64,000 nucleotides of DNA, taken from positions 62,001 to 126,000 of the forward strand of contig JAXGPL010000007.1 of NCBI GenBank assembly GCA_040766985.1, in the 5' to 3' direction. Below are positions 1-8,699 of this stretch, one piece after another. The notes below the pieces were generated by a model. The model did no database searches. It saw only the letters and a program-made list of their open reading frames with translations, and had not been told where the DNA came from. This DNA is from JAXGPL01 sp040766985 (GTDB lineage: Bacteria > Bacillota > Sulfobacillia > JAUYEG01). A program made the position numbers and the translations under genes. Positions within the stretch are counted from its first letter, which is position 1, and each line of letters opens with the position of its first letter.

Positions 1-1033
1 CAGCGGGGCGAACCCCGCCGTCCGCTCACCGCTTGCCGCTCCGAACTCCGCAAGCCCCGGCCCGGTCGCAGCTGCTAGCCGCGAAGCCAGGTCCCGCACG
101 CCGGCCAGCGGCGATGCGGTGAGGGCGAGGTCCAAAGCTTGCCCGGGGTGCGGATCGACCGCGGTGAGGCCAAGGTCCCCAAGTGCCGCTTCCTGTGCAC
201 AGACGACGTTGCCCTGGTCATCGATGAGCATAGCGTATCCGCCGGGCCCTGCTCTGGCTCCCAGGATCTCGTTGACCACATGGTCCAGGGCGATGTCGAT
301 GCCGGCCACCGCCCGGAACGTTCCCCGGCTGTCGTAAACCGGGACCGCGGCCGTGATCATCAGCCCCTGGCCCGCCGGGTCAAGGTACGGGCGGGTCCAC
401 TGCGGCGTTTTGTCCGGGTTGCGCTCCGGCGCCGCGGCCAGAAACTGCTCGTTGAGCCGGAGATCGTGCGCCGGGCCGACAGGCGACCCGGGATAGCCCA
501 GCTTAAGATTGGGATAGATGCGGACAATGCCGGTGGCCGAAATCACCCAGCTACGCAGTGAATCATCGACAGCCTCGTGCGAACCTGCCAGCAGCGGGTC
601 GGCGAACGACAACAGCCCGACTTCGGTCCACGTGGCCACGGTGGGATTGGCGCTCTTCGGGACGAACACGCCGACCGGGGTGTCAGGGTCGTTGACGAGA
701 TGGCCCTCAGCCGTTGAAACCAACGGCGTACCTCCCTTGAGGAAAGGGGGGAAGTAATCCGGGTGGTCGTAAAGCCACGTGGCGTAGGATGCGAGAGATT
801 GGGCGTAACCGCTGACCTGTTGAAAGGCATGATCCTCGGCCCGCGCCTGTTCCTCCGCGCTGGCGACGAGCGCGCGCTCGGCCTCGCCTGCCAGAGCTGC
901 TGATGCATGACTCGCCACCAGCGGCTCAGGCTTCGGAGCGCCGCGAGGCCGACGGCGGCCGAAACCAGGGCCGCGGCGAGGCCGATGCGACCGCGAGCAC
1001 CACCAAACGGTAAGCGAGACTGCGTCTTGGCAA
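1..1033 (-). CDS. dCache-domain membrane sensor, N-terminal part only (runs off the left edge)
   Basis: A membrane sensor whose output domain lies outside the window, so it could be a chemoreceptor, histidine kinase or cyclic-nucleotide enzyme. The extracellular part reads as a dCache_1 domain: a helical stretch (ASYATWLYDHPDYFPPF) followed by the typical core with WTRPYLDP, GLMITAAVPVYD and AVAGIDIALD. A TTG start at 1033 sits 5 bases after a GAGGTG site at 1044-1039. A hydrophobic segment (GRIGLAAALVSAAVGLAAL) follows, but the N-terminal helix and the Cache domain are in different frames; I see two breaks, near 975 and near 905. The frame is then open to base 1. The next gene on this strand (TetR) ends about 100 bases upstream of the start, so it may be transcribed with the efflux operon or alone. 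Confidence 0.7.
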
Positions 1034-1135
1034 ACCATCACCTCGAAACCGGCCGGCCATCCGAACCGGGTTTGCTTATCGGAGTGAATTGGCCGCCCTA
1101 GGCCGCTTGCCTGCCTGACCGCCACTCATCACCGC

Positions 1136-1786
1136 TCATGCCTGCGAAGCGGCCTCTTTCCCCGGCCCCGGCGCCGCAGGATGGGCCGCCAGGGCCATCG
1201 CCTCCATCACCTGTTCAGCGAGCAGCGCCGTGCGTTCGGGCGCCGGCAGACCGTCCCCCGCGAGAGACTCCGGGCTCCATAGCAGGGCGGCGACAAGCGA
1301 GTTGAGCGTGCCGATGACGAAGTGCGCAAGCATATCCGGAGGAGCCGGCCGGATCTCGCCCGCTTCGACGCCCGCGGCTACGATCGACCGGACCGCGATG
1401 TGGACTTGATCGCGGAACGAAACCAGCTTGCGTTTGAACTCCTCACTCATCCCCGTCGAGCCTTCCAGCAGGAACAACGCGAGATCCTGCCTGGCCTGGG
1501 CGAATTCGAGGACCCGCAGCACCAGAGTGCGGATCTTCTCGGGACCGCCGACCGCCAATTGCGCGGCCTGTTTGACGTGTGCCAGGTAGTGGTGCAGGGC
1601 GGTTTCAAGGATGTGCTCAAGCAACTGGTCCTTGCCGGAGAAGTAGAGGTACGTGGTGCCCTTGCCCACACCGGCCTCTTCGGCGATGTCCTGCATTGTC
1701 GCCCGGTGGAAACCGCGCCGCGAGAACACTGTCAAAGCCGCCCGGACGATCCGGCCGATCTTCTCCCGCTCCTGAAGTTCAGTCAC
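1136..1786 (-). CDS. TetR/AcrR-family transcriptional regulator of the efflux operon
   Basis: A DNA-binding repressor of about 216 residues. The N-terminal helix-turn-helix is clear: RIVRAALTVFSRRGFHRATM then DIAEEAGVGKGTTYLYF, which is the TetR recognition helix, followed by a variable ligand-binding helical domain. A GTG at 1795 lies inside the AGGAGG site, so I prefer the next GTG at 1786, which has normal 8-base spacing from it. It follows the TolC stop by a few bases and is the last gene of the adaptor-pump-channel-regulator operon. By family knowledge it probably represses this operon through the palindrome at 7563-7580; that link is inferred. The inducing compound is unknown. Confidence 0.9.
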   Translation of the reverse strand: MTELQEREKIGRIVRAALTVFSRRGFHRATMQDIAEEAGVGKGTTYLYFSGKDQLLEHILETALHHYLAHVKQAAQLAVGGPEKIRTLVLRVLEFAQARQDLALFLLEGSTGMSEEFKRKLVSFRDQVHIAVRSIVAAGVEAGEIRPAPPDMLAHFVIGTLNSLVAALLWSPESLAGDGLPAPERTALLAEQVMEAMALAAHPAAPGPGKEAASQA

Positions 1787-1798
1787 CGGCGCCACCTC

Positions 1799-3048
1799 CT
1801 ACAAACCCTGGTTTGCGGCCGGGTAGACCGCCTTGGAGCCATAACCGTACGAATGGAGCAGCTTGGCCGTCGCCATCTGGCGGGAGAACACGGCCTGCTG
1901 GTGGTTGGTCTCGGCGACCGACAGGGCGAGTTCCGCGGCCATCACCTCGAGATTTGTGCTCATGCCGGCCTCGTACCGCAGCCGGGCGAGGCGCAGTCCC
2001 TCCCTGGCGGCTGCGACCGCCGGTTCGAGCAAGTCCACCTTGCGGCTCGCTTCGTCGAGGTCGAGATAGGCCGAACGAACCTGGAACTCGATCTCCTCCC
2101 GCTGTGCCTGCTCGGCGCACTCGGCTTCGGCCAGTTGCGCCTCGGCCTTGGGGATCGTGTACCGCCGGCTCGTCTCCCAGCTCGGCTCCAGCCATTCCGG
2201 CGGGATGTCGATCCCGGGCGGCAGCAGGTCGATGAGCAACGAGGAGTAGCTGCCGGACGGGTAGGCGTCGGCCAGGTCAAGGTTCAACTCCGCCAGTTCG
2301 CGGTACTCGCGGCTCTGCGCGGCTTCATACCGCCGTTGCAGTGCTAGGGCCACCGCCTGCGTCAGCTCGGCGGGTTCCGGGAGTCCATCGATCGCCCCGG
2401 GGTCGAGCAACGGCGTATCCTGGTAGCTCATGCCCGTCAGACGGAGCAAAGCCGCCCTCGCCAGGTCGTTGCCCTTGCGGGCCGAGATCAGGCCGGACAT
2501 CGCCTCGGCAAGCTTGGCCTCGGCGTCGAGCACGTCCTTGCGGGCCACCATGCCGGCTTGGAGCTTCTGGGCCAGCCTTACCTGGTCTGCCCGGGCGACG
2601 CTGGTTTCGGCCAATTCCAGAAACCGCTCCGCCGACACAGCTCCCGAGTAAGCCTGCGTCACCTGGAGGTCAAGGTTGGCGTAGAGGGCCTCAAGGGCTG
2701 CCTCGGCCAAGGCGAGGTCTGTCTCGGCCTTCGCCGGTTGCAGGATCTTCATCGATGCCGTTTCGTAACTGGCGACCAACGCGTCGGGATCGCCCCCGCG
2801 CTGAGCTCGGCCTCGTCTGCCTCAAGCCGCGCCGCATCCACCCTCGCCACTGCCATGCCGACCAGGGCAGAATGCTGCCTGCAGAGGGTCTTGGCCTGCT
2901 CGAGGCCGAGCGGGGGCCTTGCTCCGCCGGACGGCTCGGCCAGCCCGGCCCGGGCGACTCCAAGACCGGCAAGCATAGCCACAAGCACAAGCGCGATGGC
3001 AGCGACCTTCGTACTCCGGTAACGGACGTGATTAGACACCATGCTCAC
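1799..3048 (-). CDS. TolC-like outer-membrane efflux channel protein (one frame break)
   Basis: Outer component of a tripartite efflux pump. The N terminus has a signal peptide (VAAIALVLVAMLAGLGVARA) and the first TolC-type helix. The rest is two long alpha-helical repeats rich in Ala, Leu, Glu and Arg, with motifs such as RYEAGMSTNLEVMAAE near the C terminus typical of the OEP family. The frame breaks near 2785; the two pieces together give about 415 residues, a normal length. The GTG start overlaps the stop of the RND gene (GTGA), so translation is coupled. TolC-type channels imply an outer membrane or at least a periplasm-like space, which is unusual for a monoderm Firmicute, though TolC-like proteins are reported in some Peptococcaceae and in diderm Firmicutes. 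Confidence 0.85.
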
Positions 3049-6000
3049 TCCCCCGGTTTCGCCGCGGCCTGCGGGGCGGTTGTGACGGCCTGCGCCGGGC
3101 CCGCGGCCCTGCGCGAGCTCAGCGCGGCTGCAAGGGTATAAAGGACAGGGACGACAAACAAAGTCAGGAACGTTGCCACCGACAGCCCACCCAGAAGAGG
3201 TACGGCGAGGGCCTGCAGCATCTCACGCCCCTCACCCCTGCTGAGGGCCATCGGCAACAGACCGATGATGGTCGTCAGTGACGTCATCAAGATCGGCCGC
3301 ATGCGGATGCCGCCGGCCCGGACGATCGCGTCCGGGGCGGACGTGCCGCCTGTACGTAACTGGTTGGCGTAGTCGATCATCACGATGCCGTTGTTGACCA
3401 CCACACCGACGAGGGCGATGACGCCGATGATCGCCGCGATCGACAGCGGCTGGCCGGTGACGAGCAGTCCGACGGCCGCCCCCGCAAGGGCCAGCGGGAC
3501 AACGACCATGATGATCAGCGGCTGCAACATCGACTCGAACTGCGCCGCCATGACCATGTAGACCAGGACGGCGGCCATCGCCAGAGCCTGGCCGAGGCTA
3601 CCGAAGGACGAGGCGATTTCGACCGATTCCCCGCCGTACTCAATGGCGTAGCCTGCGGGCAGCGCCAGCGGATCAAGCAACTGCCGCGCGCGTTGCGTGG
3701 CCGTCTGCAGGCTCACGCCCGACAGCTCGGCTTCGACATCGGCGACGCGTGCGCCGTCCCGGCGGCGGACGGTGGTCGGGCCCGCTGCGCGGGTGATCGT
3801 CGCAACCTCGCTAAGCCGCACCAGTTTGCCGGACGGGGTCATGATCAGCATGTTCTCGATGTCGGAGATGTCGGCCCGGCTCTCGGACGGGTAGATCACG
3901 CGGACGTCGACATCGGTTTCGTCGATGCGCAGGCTCGTTGGGACCTGGCCTTCAACCGCGGCGCGGACGATCGTTGCCACGTAGGCGCTACCGGCGCCGA
4001 CCTGCGAAGCGCGCTGCCGGTCGACCTGGATTTGTATCTCCGGTGCAGCCTGAATCAGGGTGGTGCGTACATTGACCAGGCCGTCAACCCCGCGCAGAAG
4101 CTCCGCGGCCTCGTCGGCGATACCGGCCAGGATGTCAAGGTCCTCGCCGGTCACCGTCACGACGAGCGGCGCGCCGAAGGCCTGATCCTCGCCCATGAAC
4201 CCCGACCGCGACGATATGCGGATCTCGGCCCCGGGCACGATAGCCAGGGCGCTGCGCAGTTCGGCGACAACCTGGTCCGTGGACCTAAGGCCGCGCCGGT
4301 GCGGGACGAGTTCAGCGATAATCGAGCCGCTGTCGGTATCGGTGCCGGCGAATCCCATCCCGGAGGATTCCCCGGCCGCTGCGAACAAGGTCTGGACGTC
4401 GGGCCGGGCCCTGACAATCGCCTCAATCTCCGCCATGACCGAGTCGGCCTGGCCCAGCGCGGCTCCCTTGGGCAGAAGAACCTCGATCTGCAGTTCGCGC
4501 TTGTCCATCCGCGGCAGCAGGTTCTGTGGGAGGACAAGGCCGGCGATCCCCGCGAGCGTTACCAGAATGGCGATCCCCGCCACAACCACTCCGCGGCGCC
4601 GGAGCGCCCAGCTCACTGCCCGGTGGTAGGCCGCTTGAAGCAGGCCCTGCAGGCGCTCGCTGACCGCGGCGATCTTGCCGGAGGGGGCGAACGACGGGGG
4701 CAGGATGGACGCGGCGGCCATCGGCACGAAGGTCATCGCGACAAGCAGCGAACTTCCCAGCGATAGCGACACGACCATCGCCAGTTGCCGGAAGACCTGC
4801 GAGGCCAGGCCCTTGACGAAAACCACGGGCACGAAAACGACCACAGTGGTAAGCGTCGAGGCGGTCACGGCCATCGCCACTTCCTGCGTCCCCCGCGCGG
4901 CTGAAGCCCGCGCATCGCTTGACAGCTGGCGGTGCCTGAAGATGTTCTCCAGGATGACGATCGCGTTGTCCACCAGCATGCCGACACCGAGGGCGAGTCC
5001 GCCCATCGATACGAGGTTGAGGGTGATCCCGGTGAAGTACATGAAGGCGAAGGTCGCCAGGATCGAAACCGGCATCGCCAGCGCGATGACAGCCACTGTC
5101 TTGACCTCGCAGAGGAAGAGGTAGAGCACGAGGACAGCGAGCACGCCGCCAACGACGATATTGCCCGAGACCTCCTTCATCGCCATGTTGATGAAGTCGG
5201 CCTGGTCTTCCACCACCCGGACGGCGACATCGGCCGGCAAGTCGGCGGCGGCCGCAACCATGGCCTCGCGCACGGCCGCTGAGATCCGCACGGTGTTGGT
5301 GCCCGTCTGCTTGCGGACTGAGAGCGTGACGGCAGGCTGCGGAGTTGATTCCTCGTCAGGCTGTGGTTGTCGGTCTCCACGAGGCGCACGTCGGCCACAT
5401 CGCCAATGGTCAGTGCGCCACCGCCGGGCGTCGTCAGCCCGACCTGGACAATGTCGTCGACCGAGGCAAATTCGCCCTGGGTCCGGAGGATCAAACGCTT
5501 GCCGGCCTCGTCGAGTTCGCCGCCCGGCAGGCTGAGGTTCTCCGTGCGCAGGGCCGAGGCAATCTGCGGAATGGTCAGGCCGTAAGCCAGGAGCTTGCCC
5601 GGGTCGACTTCAACGAGGGCCTCTTCGTATGTCCCGCCACCAACGCTGGTCGAGGCCACGCCCTCGATGCGCTCCAGCCGGGAGCGGACCTTTTCCGCGA
5701 GCCTGGTCAGTTCAAGCGCGGGGTATGGGCCCGACACGGCAAGGCGCATCATCGGCAGCAGCGACATGTCTGCCTTGATCACCCGCGGCGTCGAAACCCC
5801 CTCGGGGAGATAGGGCCGGATCAGCTCGATCGAGTCCCGGATGTCCAGAACCGCGCTGTTAAGGTCGGTTCCCCAGGCGAACTCCGCCGTGACCACCGAG
5901 GTGCCCTCGGACGACTCCGAGGAGATGCTCTCGACACCGCCCACGTAACCCAAAGCGTCCTCGATGGGGCGGGTGACGAGCGACTCGACCTCGCGGGCGC

Positions 6001-6163
6001 CCGCGCCGCTGTAGGATGTCACGACGGCCACGACCGGTATCGTCAGTTCGGGGAGCAGGTCGGTTGGTGTATTGACCAGCGAAACCACGCCCATAAACCC
6101 GATCAGGGCGACGACCATGATGACGGCGATCGGCCTGCTGATGGAAAGCGCGGGCAGGTTCAC
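3045..6163 (-). CDS. RND-family efflux pump, inner-membrane subunit (AcrB/HAE1-like, one frame break)
   Basis: Proton-driven multidrug or hydrophobe exporter of about 1,035 residues, the usual family length. The start (SISRPIAVIMVVALIGFMGV) is the first transmembrane helix. Two large periplasmic loops and two sets of transmembrane helices follow, with family signatures LGVGMLVDNAIVILENIFRH in the first half and GIVMIDYANQLR plus RMRPILMTSLTTIIGLLPMA in the second. The frame breaks near 5355: the first part ends inside ETDNHSLT and the protein continues as STPQPAVTLSVRKQTG. I read this as an indel error because both halves are complete and conserved. It overlaps the upstream adaptor by 4 bases (ATGA). 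The substrate cannot be told from sequence. Confidence 0.93.
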
Positions 6164-7551
6164 GGAATCACTTCCCGGACGACGTTGACCTGAACCCCGT
6201 CACGCAGGAAATCCACGCCCGCGACGACGACCCTGTCGCCCTCGGCAAGGCCCGAGACGATCTCGACAAACGTTTCGCCGAAAATTGCGATGGTCACGTC
6301 CCGTCTGTGCGCGACCCCGTCAACGACTACGTAGACCTCCCTCGCCTGTCCCGCGGTGACGATAGCTTCGCGCGGCACGGCCAAGACCCCGTCGGCCCGG
6401 GCGGTTTCCACCATGGCTTCGGCGGTCACCCCGCCCTTGAGCGTGCCGTCCGGGTTGGGCACCGCTATCCGTACCTGGAACAGCCGCGTCTGCGTGTTGG
6501 CGGCGGGGGCGATCTGCGCGACGGTGCCCTCGAACTGCCGGCCGTAGGAAGGCACGGACACAGGCACGGTGGCGCCCTGCCGGAGCACCGGGATCAGGCT
6601 CTCCGTTACCGCGGCTTCGAGGTAGACCGTGTCTGCGGCGACCAGCCCGATCTGGGGAACGCCGGGGGCGATCAACTCACCGGGGCTGACCTGGACATAG
6701 CTGATCGCGCCGGCGACGGGAGCGCGGAGGATAGTGTCCTCAAGCCGCGCGGCCGCGCCGTCATAGGCCGCCTGGGCCTGCTTGACCTGAGCCTCGGCGG
6801 CGCGAAGCGTCTGTTCGTCCGCGCCGTTCTGCACTTTCTGCATCTGCATCTGGGCGGCGGAAAGCTGGGCCGTAGCGACCTTGACCTGGGTCTCGGCCGC
6901 CTCGTACTGCTGGCGCGAGACAGCGCCCTCGCCGTAGAGGAACTTCATCCGCGTAAACGCCTGCACGGCGGCGTCCCAACCGGCCTGCGCCTGGTTGAGC
7001 GTCGCCTGGACCTGCTGAACCTCTTCCCAACTCGCACCCAGGCGTAACCTCTCGAGCTGGGATTGAGCGGCCTCCAGGGCGGCCTCCGCCGCTTTGACCT
7101 GCGGGACAAGGTCGCTCGCGGACAGCGATAGGAGGGCCTGGCCTTTGGTTACCACGTCGCCGAGGGCGACGTGCACTTTGGCGACTACCCCTGAAACCTT
7201 GCAGTTGAGGTTGAGGTTCGATTCGGGCGCCAGGAGGCCCGTTACCTTGGCGCTTGCCACGACGTCGCGACGCTCTACGGTCGCCACGCTTACGGCCACG
7301 CCGGAAGGCGTTGTGGCGCCGGCACCGCCATCACCGGTGCCGGCGGCACCCAGGCGCATGGCGATTGCGCCCGCACCCGCGGTCACGATGACGGCGGCGG
7401 CGATGAGCAAGGCCAGGTTTCGGCGGCTGACGGTGAATCTGCCCACGCGGACGCCCGGGCGGGGTGACTCGATCAACTGCGGAACACCCCCAAGGACGGA
7501 CCGGCCGGGACGGGCCGGCCTTCCGGGTATGGGACTGACCTTGCCAACCAC
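6160..7551 (-). CDS. RND efflux periplasmic adaptor (membrane fusion protein)
   Basis: Adaptor that bridges the RND pump and the TolC channel. It has one N-terminal membrane helix (LALLIAAAVIVTAGAGAIAM), a barrel-sandwich half (NCKVSGVVAKVHVALGDVV), a long coiled-coil hairpin (Ala/Gln-rich, roughly residues 150-270), the second half of the lipoyl-like domain (RAPVAGAISYVQVSPGELI) and beta-barrel and membrane-proximal domains. It is the first gene of the operon. The GTG at 7551 lacks a clear ribosome site; a TTG at 7473 has GGGGGTG eight bases upstream and may be the true start, giving about 437 residues. Promoter and operator lie just upstream. Confidence 0.92.
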   Translation of the reverse strand: MVGKVSPIPGRPARPGRSVLGGVPQLIESPRPGVRVGRFTVSRRNLALLIAAAVIVTAGAGAIAMRLGAAGTGDGGAGATTPSGVAVSVATVERRDVVASAKVTGLLAPESNLNLNCKVSGVVAKVHVALGDVVTKGQALLSLSASDLVPQVKAAEAALEAAQSQLERLRLGASWEEVQQVQATLNQAQAGWDAAVQAFTRMKFLYGEGAVSRQQYEAAETQVKVATAQLSAAQMQMQKVQNGADEQTLRAAEAQVKQAQAAYDGAAARLEDTILRAPVAGAISYVQVSPGELIAPGVPQIGLVAADTVYLEAAVTESLIPVLRQGATVPVSVPSYGRQFEGTVAQIAPAANTQTRLFQVRIAVPNPDGTLKGGVTAEAMVETARADGVLAVPREAIVTAGQAREVYVVVDGVAHRRDVTIAIFGETFVEIVSGLAEGDRVVVAGVDFLRDGVQVNVVREVIP

Positions 7552-7562
7552 CGCGGGGGGGG

Positions 7563-7580
7563 TGACTGACCAGTCAGTCA
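7563..7580 (-). promoter_or_regulatory. Palindromic operator, probably bound by the TetR regulator of this operon
   Basis: The 18-base sequence TGACTGACCAGTCAGTCA has two perfect 8-base arms around a 2-base centre. This size and symmetry is typical of TetR/AcrR operators. It sits between the presumed promoter and the adaptor start, over or just downstream of the expected transcription start, where a repressor would block initiation. Binding by the TetR encoded at the end of the same operon is inferred. Confidence 0.7.
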
Positions 7581-7592
7581 GCGATAGCTCAA

Positions 7593-7621
7593 AGGTATCT
7601 CCGGAGCAGCTAGCTTGTCAA
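7593..7621 (-). promoter_or_regulatory. Candidate sigma-70-type promoter of the efflux operon
   Basis: A perfect TTGACA (7621-7616) is followed after 15-16 bases by a weak -10-like AGATAC/GATACC. The -35 is strong and the -10 poor, which is compatible with a regulated promoter. The operator starts about 13 bases downstream. Confidence 0.5.
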
Positions 7622-7640
7622 GGGGGTACTTCCGCCGGGG

Positions 7641-7679
7641 CTGACGCCGGCGGCTGACGCCGGCGGCTGACGCTGGCGT
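7641..7679. repeat. Three tandem copies of a 13-bp GC-rich unit
   Basis: CTGACGCCGGCGG is present twice exactly and once with two changes, end to end, in the non-coding stretch upstream of the efflux promoter. No function is evident. Confidence 0.8.
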
Positions 7680-7699
7680 GCGGGCGCTACCAGGGCACT

Positions 7700-7735
7700 C
7701 CCGGGGACGGGGCCCTGCCGGCCCGCGTCCCCGGG
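7700..7735 (-). terminator. Strong hairpin downstream of the GNAT gene
   Basis: CCCGGGGACG pairs with CGTCCCCGGG and the inner GGGCC with GGCCC, giving a 15-bp stem with one bulged base. It follows the acetyltransferase stop by about 25 bases. There is no U-tract, so it may terminate inefficiently or only stabilise the message end. Confidence 0.45.
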
Positions 7736-7758
7736 GCATCGCGTCGCCTCAGGCCGGC

Positions 7759-8661
7759 CTACTCTGCCGGCCCCGGCGGTTGCGCATAGCGGTACCAAGC
7801 CACCTCATCGGTCGCCCCCAGCGATCCGTACAGCACGATGGCTTCAGGGCTGTACCCGGTGATATAGGCCTCCAGCATGCCCATATCGCGCAGGCGCGAG
7901 AGGCACTCCTGGATGACGGCCTTGGCGAATCCGCGCCGCCGGTAGCCGCTGCGCGTGCAGACACGCTCCACTTCGGCAGTGCGACTGCGTGCGTCGATCA
8001 AGCCTTCACAGCCGGCCACGAGGGTCCCGTCCGGGGCCATTACGCACAGGTCCACCTGCGGGTGGTAAATCGGACCGGCGTGCGCGTGGTTGTAGAAGTC
8101 AAGCTGGTGTTGTAGCTCCTCCTCGGTCAGCGTGCTCCGGTCATCGAACGCCTCCGCGCGCATCAGGCGCTGCTCACGGTAATCGGGATGGGAGTGCATA
8201 TCGACGATCGTAAAACCCTCCGCCAGCGGAGACCGGGCGGGCAACTCCTTGCGGAGATCGAAACGCCGCGTGTAGAACGCCGGCTTGCGTTGAAACCCGC
8301 GTCGCTCGAGCAACGCGATGTCCCACCGGTTGTTCTGCGCGACCTCCGTGTTAAGCGGCCCGCGGACCGGTCCCCATTCCGCAAGCACCCAGTCCAGCAT
8401 TTCCTCGCTGAACAGGCGGTAGCCGGTCAGCGTGACGATCTGAAAGTCCGGGCCTCCGTTCTCAGAGATCACGAACCCGGCCAACTCGCCGAAACCATCG
8501 AACCACAAGCATGCGTTACGGTCCCAAAAGCCGGCGACCCCCGTCCGGTTGGGGTAAAGACCGTATTTCCAGTCGACGAGACGGCCGATCGGCCAACCGC
8601 AGCCACGGGCTTCGGCAGGCCAATCGAGCGAATCGACAGAGCCTGCGGAAATCGCCGGCAT
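7759..8661 (-). CDS. GNAT-family N-acetyltransferase
   Basis: A 300-residue protein with a C-terminal GNAT fold. The acetyl-CoA binding motif A reads VCTRSGYRRRGFAKAVIQEC (about residues 231-250), followed by a strand and helix (MLEAYITGYSPEAIVLYGSLG). The N-terminal half looks like a second, diverged GNAT-like domain (FGELAGFVISENGGPDFQ), so this may be a tandem-GNAT protein. GAGG lies directly against the ATG, which is too close for a good ribosome site, so the real start could be upstream. The substrate is unknown. It sits between the efflux operon and the peptidase gene on the same strand. Confidence 0.85.
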   Translation of the reverse strand: MPAISAGSVDSLDWPAEARGCGWPIGRLVDWKYGLYPNRTGVAGFWDRNACLWFDGFGELAGFVISENGGPDFQIVTLTGYRLFSEEMLDWVLAEWGPVRGPLNTEVAQNNRWDIALLERRGFQRKPAFYTRRFDLRKELPARSPLAEGFTIVDMHSHPDYREQRLMRAEAFDDRSTLTEEELQHQLDFYNHAHAGPIYHPQVDLCVMAPDGTLVAGCEGLIDARSRTAEVERVCTRSGYRRRGFAKAVIQECLSRLRDMGMLEAYITGYSPEAIVLYGSLGATDEVAWYRYAQPPGPAE

Positions 8662-8699
8662 CCTCGGAAAACATCCTGTGTGCGCTGATCACGTACAGA

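Noticed and set aside
1322..2347. Long plus-strand frame opposite the TetR and TolC genes
   Set aside because: Shadow of real minus-strand genes; no start signal and no recognisable domain.
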